Below are positions 59,676 through 64,000 of a stretch of 64,000 bases of DNA, in pieces. Source of the DNA: Tretioscincus oriximinensis (Eukaryota; Chordata; Lepidosauria; Squamata; Gymnophthalmidae); NCBI GenBank assembly GCA_022410635.1, contig JAJVDF010000650.1:124001-188000 (forward strand), in the 5' to 3' direction. Position 1 is the first letter of the stretch. Every line of letters begins with the position of its first letter. The translations under genes were made by a program, and so were the position numbers. A model generated the notes under the pieces. It saw only the letters and a program-made list of their open reading frames with translations, ran no database searches and was not told the DNA's origin.

Positions 59676-60227
59676 GAAAACAGACAAAACAATTTTAGCA
59701 ATTAAACAATGAAGTGTAAATATATTAACTCATCTAAAAGTAAATATTACAAAATAAAATCAATTTCAAATCTGGTATTTCTGTTTAAATAATACTCAAC
59801 TGGAAACAACACATTTAATCTCTGAATATTATGCACAAGGTTGCTTACTTTTACCCAAAATATCCAGTGGCATGTTTATATGTTGCTTTATTACATTTTT
59901 ATCATCTTTAAACAAAACATAGTTCTTCTTCTTTATAGTAAGCTCTGTTCACTTACACATCATATATTTTGAAAATGAACTTTTCACAAATTGTGTAAAC
60001 AAACCATAAACAGAATAGGCATAACAAAACACAAATAATGCCCCTCCCNTCAAAAGAAAAACCTAAAATATATATATTGGGAAACCAATCAGGAGATGAA
60101 ACAATCCACAATTAATACTATTTCTTTATAAAAACATTATAAGCAATTATTTTGTACATATTTTTTATTCTTTTCCACATTTGTTGAACTGGTTTTGCTC
60201 CTATACTGCATTTTCATCTTCTTTAGT

Positions 60228-60485
60228 TAATTTATTTTATTTTTTATTTATTTACATTTTTATACCGCCCTATACACAAAGGTCTCAGGGTGATTAACAA
60301 TAAAACACAGCATATTAAAAACAACCTCATCTAAAAATTGGGGGACAGCAATGTTCTCAGTTTAAGGCCAGGCCAAAGAGATGCATTTTCAAGCATTTTC
60401 TGACCACACACAGATGGTGATTGACGCACCTCAAGGGGGAGGCTATTCCATAGCCTGGGGTCTGCCACAGAGAACAGTTAAATAA
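60228..60485 (-). mobile_element. L2-like LINE 3' end, reverse member of an inverted pair
   Basis: Reverse complement of the 59.5-kb subfamily: (TTTA)-rich tail at 60228-60260, 'ttataccgccctatac', 'aaaggtctcagggtgatta', 'aaggccaggccaaagag' and 'gatggtgattgacgcacctc'. The reverse element extends about 50 bases further 5' (the 'gaggctattccatagcc' block). Confidence 0.75.
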
Positions 60486-63400
60486 AATACCTTTTATTTG
60501 AACCTTTAGTTCAAGGGACCTGATTTCTAAATATTGTGAAATATTGAATAATTTTTTAATAAGCTTAATAAATCAGTGTGAAATTGATACTGTTTAGATT
60601 TAAATATAAATGGGTTTCAATAAGTCCTATTTGGAACAGAGTTCCAATTGGTTGCTCTTCTCCCTCCTCTCTTACGTCTAAACTCCAGTATGTTTGTCTT
60701 GCCTTGAATCTCAGTGGACTGTCCATGATGTACCTCAAATCTTAGCTGAATTCTTGCCCTTTCCGGGCTGTTCCTACACATGCACATTAAACATATTTTT
60801 CAGGAAAAAGAAGCCTGTTCTAATATCTTCATTTAACTAGTATCAGGAAAATCCAGGGCAACAGATTACTGAAATTGCATTGGATTTGCCTTGAAGTAAC
60901 TACCATAGCTATAGAAATATATTCTCTGGAGGAGGCCTATGTCCCAGACTTCCAGCTCCACCAGCAGCACAGCTGCCATTATTTTCATCTGTACATAACT
61001 GAGTCCACATTCTTCAATGCAAGTTAAGGTTAGGTTTGTTTTACCTTCCCATGATCTGTCAGAATCTTTTGTCATCATGCAATTATCCAAACTATGAGAA
61101 ATTTCAACACAATATCAGTAATTTTAAATTACCATGAGTGGCTCCTTTGCTCCCCTTCATTGTGTGATTGTGTGCCTTCTGTGCAGGTACAGATTTTATA
61201 CATGAGAAGTCCTTCAGTGTCCCATCATGCAAAAACCTGAGATATACAATGCACCCAGTTAAAAATATTAGCATTGAGTTATAAGATCTACAGTGACTCA
61301 AATACACATCAATGAACTAACAAAATTCACAAATGCTTCTAAGAGAATCTCACCTGCAACTATCAATGCCCAATACCCATGGGTCTCATGGTGGATAATA
61401 ACAAAACCATTATAAAAACAATTAAAGATTGTCTTTAGGTTGATAGTTTATTCAGCTGAAGACCAGGGTGAATCATGGGGGAGTCTCCGTCCTGTTTCTA
61501 AACCAATACAGAATAGATGCCTGATGCAGCTCATAGGGGAGCTGCACCCTTGCATAATGTAGGGGATATCATACCCATTAACAACTGAAGTTCATTTAAA
61601 CAGTTGATAAAAATGAACTTTTACTTAAAGTATCCTTTGATTAAAAAGGAAGCCTACCTCCCCACATACACACTGCCCAGCATTTCACTTCAAGATTACC
61701 CTGAGATACAAAGCTTAGAGCAGGATGTAAATGTAAACATGATGACATACACCTCTATGGTGATACCATATATGAATTCTGCACTTTATCTTTGCTTGAC
61801 TGCAATAGCTACTTCCTGCAAAATCTCCTTTTACATTGAGCTCCTCTCTTCTATGTTACAGTATGGAACCCTTACAAAAGCAGATTTACTCATTGTTACG
61901 CACTGTCTGAAATACCATCTTTGCACCTAAATCAATTTGTAATACCCAAGGATGCTTATGATTCACTTAGCTGCTACACTGTGGGTGATGGAATTAAAGT
62001 ATCTTGACCAGCTCAAGATTTTATGTTCTCCCATCTGCAGTGACATTCAAAGGAATTGTGAAGTAATTCCTCACTGACTTTCAGTACAGTTATGTAATAA
62101 ACTAGGGAAAAGAAGAAAAATTTAAAAGTCCTTCACAATATCAGCCCTTTCCAAATTGATGAGCCAGTTCTATATATATCATAATTTTAAAGCATTAGTC
62201 CCCTTGTTTTACAGCCATCTTCTCACTGACATAAGACTCTTTTAACTACTAGCAAAACTGGATCCTCATTCCTCCTTTTGTTCAGTGAAAGCATCTCACA
62301 GTTGAGGATATACAGGAGATGAAACAAAAATGTGAAATAAATTTTATTAGGTGCAAGTTCAATTGTTCTGGATGAAGTTCTGTGCATCTGACATCCCCAC
62401 ATTTTGATAAAGAATACAAAATCATATCTTAAGTATGTTGCTTCATCTGCAGCAAACAACATCCAATATACTGTCTTTTTGGTAGGTATTTCTCTCTTGA
62501 GTCACTTAATCCAGAAAGAAAGAACAATCTCTTGCTTTGGAAACAAACCTATTAAAAATTGTTCAAGCTGTTGTTTTCTGATGGATTCTCATGGATAATT
62601 CCCCTTGCTAAAAATATGGAAGTTGTGTTTTTAAAAAATGTAGGTACGATTCCTCTGTGCTGAAAAACTCACAAAAACCTAATCACTTTATTAAATAATA
62701 GGCTAGTTATGTCTCTTTGTGGCTATCCTTCATTACTGGGCCACTTTGTAGAGCCATCTATTTCAAGAAGCACAGAAGGACTTTGATCATGATGGATTCC
62801 TATAACATGGAACTGAGCATCTAAAGGATCACACATTGAGAAAGATCAAAGATAATGCCTTAATAACTTAAAGATCCTACTCATCAAAGATTTGTTTCAT
62901 TTTAATGCTTTCAAAGCATGATTTCATTTATTTTTAAACTAGTCAAGTAATCTTGAGTATTACTAACCAGCAGCACGATAACAAAAAATCTATTATTTTG
63001 TTTCCCCGGAGCCCAGCAGATATTGAAAAGTGATTTGTTGGACAATGATACCAAGATCATGAATGACTAACTAGGAAGATATTATGCCATTAGCCATTCC
63101 ATTCCGCAATACAGATCCATGATTTTCACTTTAAAAACATGTTCAACTGAACAGAACTTTGGAGATAACTTCTTCACAATGTTCAATAGTGGCCTTTATA
63201 GGTAGTGGAGTGATTATAAATTCTAACTGCTGAGTGATGGTGAACAAGATACACCATATTAGCTTACCATACCTAACAACAACAACAACAACAGTAATAG
63301 TAATAACAATAAAAATAATTGTATACATTGAAAAATCAAGATGCTGGTAAATATGCTAAGAATTACTAGATGAGAAGGATTCCTCTGAAGATCTCAGTAA

Positions 63401-64000
63401 TGTGGGAAATCGTAGACTCTGGAAGAATGTATTGTAATCAACTGTAACATTAATCAAGAAAACTGCAAATGTAATATTTTAAAAAATGTTTTTAGCTCAT
63501 TTTGTTTTATTTTGCTTTTAGAATGAAATGGTATGATCCATGATAGAAAATTTATATTTTCACCTGGACATGGAGAAGTTCAGGGGAAGCACCAGAGTAT
63601 CTCCTGACTGGCTCTTGAGTCATGAAATGCTCTCTCCCTCCTTTGGAAAGTATCAAGGAAGGGAATGCCACTGAATGTCAGTAGCAGAGGTGTGTAGGCC
63701 ACAGTCTTCTCAGTGGTGGTGGTGTGCAGGCCTTTCTTGGTTTGGGAGCAGTTGGCAGCTACCTGTGGTCCTGTTGATTGTTCCAATTTGGGTGTCACCA
63801 TTTTAGAGGCAGCTCTTCCAGTGGTCAGGTAACCAAACAGCTCCATGTGAGGGGGGCAGTCCCTGAACAGGCGATTGCTTGGAAGGCCAATTGCCAGTAT
63901 GAATTTACTAATAATAGATTATTGAGCTGTTTGTTAGACTGAGCAATCACTGAGTTTATACCCTTTCTAACATAACCAGAGCAACAGAATCTCCCCCACA
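60486..64000. other. No repeat or gene recognised
   Basis: About 3.5 kb with only a small (AAC)n run (63277-63292) and frames of at most 108 codons that do not resemble known proteins. With 15.8-18.0 kb this is the longest apparently unique stretch. Confidence 0.5.

Overview
This window looks like vertebrate nuclear DNA, most probably from a squamate reptile (lizard or snake). I found no convincing host protein-coding exon and no RNA gene. The evidence for a reptile is the mix of repeats: CR1 LINE tails ending in a 'gttcttatg' motif, L2-like LINEs with (AATA)n tails, L1 LINEs, tRNA-headed SINEs (one with an L2-like tail, one with a long (CTT)n tail), a Penelope-like element, Tc1/mariner-type miniature elements, and a long GACA/GATA (Bkm-type) microsatellite. 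The DNA is AT-rich, has long stretches without features, and carries about forty isolated single N bases that look like unresolved or heterozygous positions, not gaps. It is best read as a gene desert or a very large intron. Species, chromosome and host gene cannot be determined from the sequence.

Layout. 0-9 kb: old L2, CR1 and SINE fragments, a head-to-head repeat pair (1.64-1.80 kb), an unclassified repeat inserted in a CR1 tail (3.9-4.3 kb) and a small CpG-retaining patch (5.0-5.3 kb). 9.3-13.2 kb: two L1 pieces, one with endonuclease tail, linker and reverse transcriptase in a single frame broken by two stops, the other an ORF2 C-terminus plus 3' UTR. 15-15.7 kb: GC-rich unexplained patch. 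18.0-19.1 kb: decayed Penelope-like coding region. 21.4-23.2 kb: the best CR1 copy. 24.2-24.6 kb: L2 split by a CR1. 27.6-28.7 kb: near-perfect foldback and a further copy of a repeat carrying a hammerhead-ribozyme-like motif. 28.8-31.98 kb: SINE, L2 and reverse-strand L1. 35-36.4 kb: second copy of the unclassified repeat and a short unidentified reading frame. 37.9-39 kb: CR1. 42.4 kb: another hammerhead-like repeat. 44-51.6 kb: two pairs of miniature inverted-repeat elements, nested L2/SINE, CR1 tails and a GAA-tailed SINE. 53.5-57.8 kb: Bkm-type microsatellite, then a 1,433-bp tandem duplication of a CR1/L2 nest, apparently identical even to the N positions. 58.7-60.5 kb: long (ATT)n, a foldback and an inverted pair of L2 ends. 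60.5-64 kb: nothing recognisable.

How the parts relate. All recognisable coding sequence is retrotransposon-derived and broken, so nothing in the window is likely to be autonomously active. The most interesting threads are (1) dispersed copies of a short repeat whose 5' part resembles a type I hammerhead ribozyme, found head-to-head at two loci in a window that also carries a Penelope-like coding remnant, and (2) the 1,433-bp duplication, which is either extremely recent or an assembly artefact.
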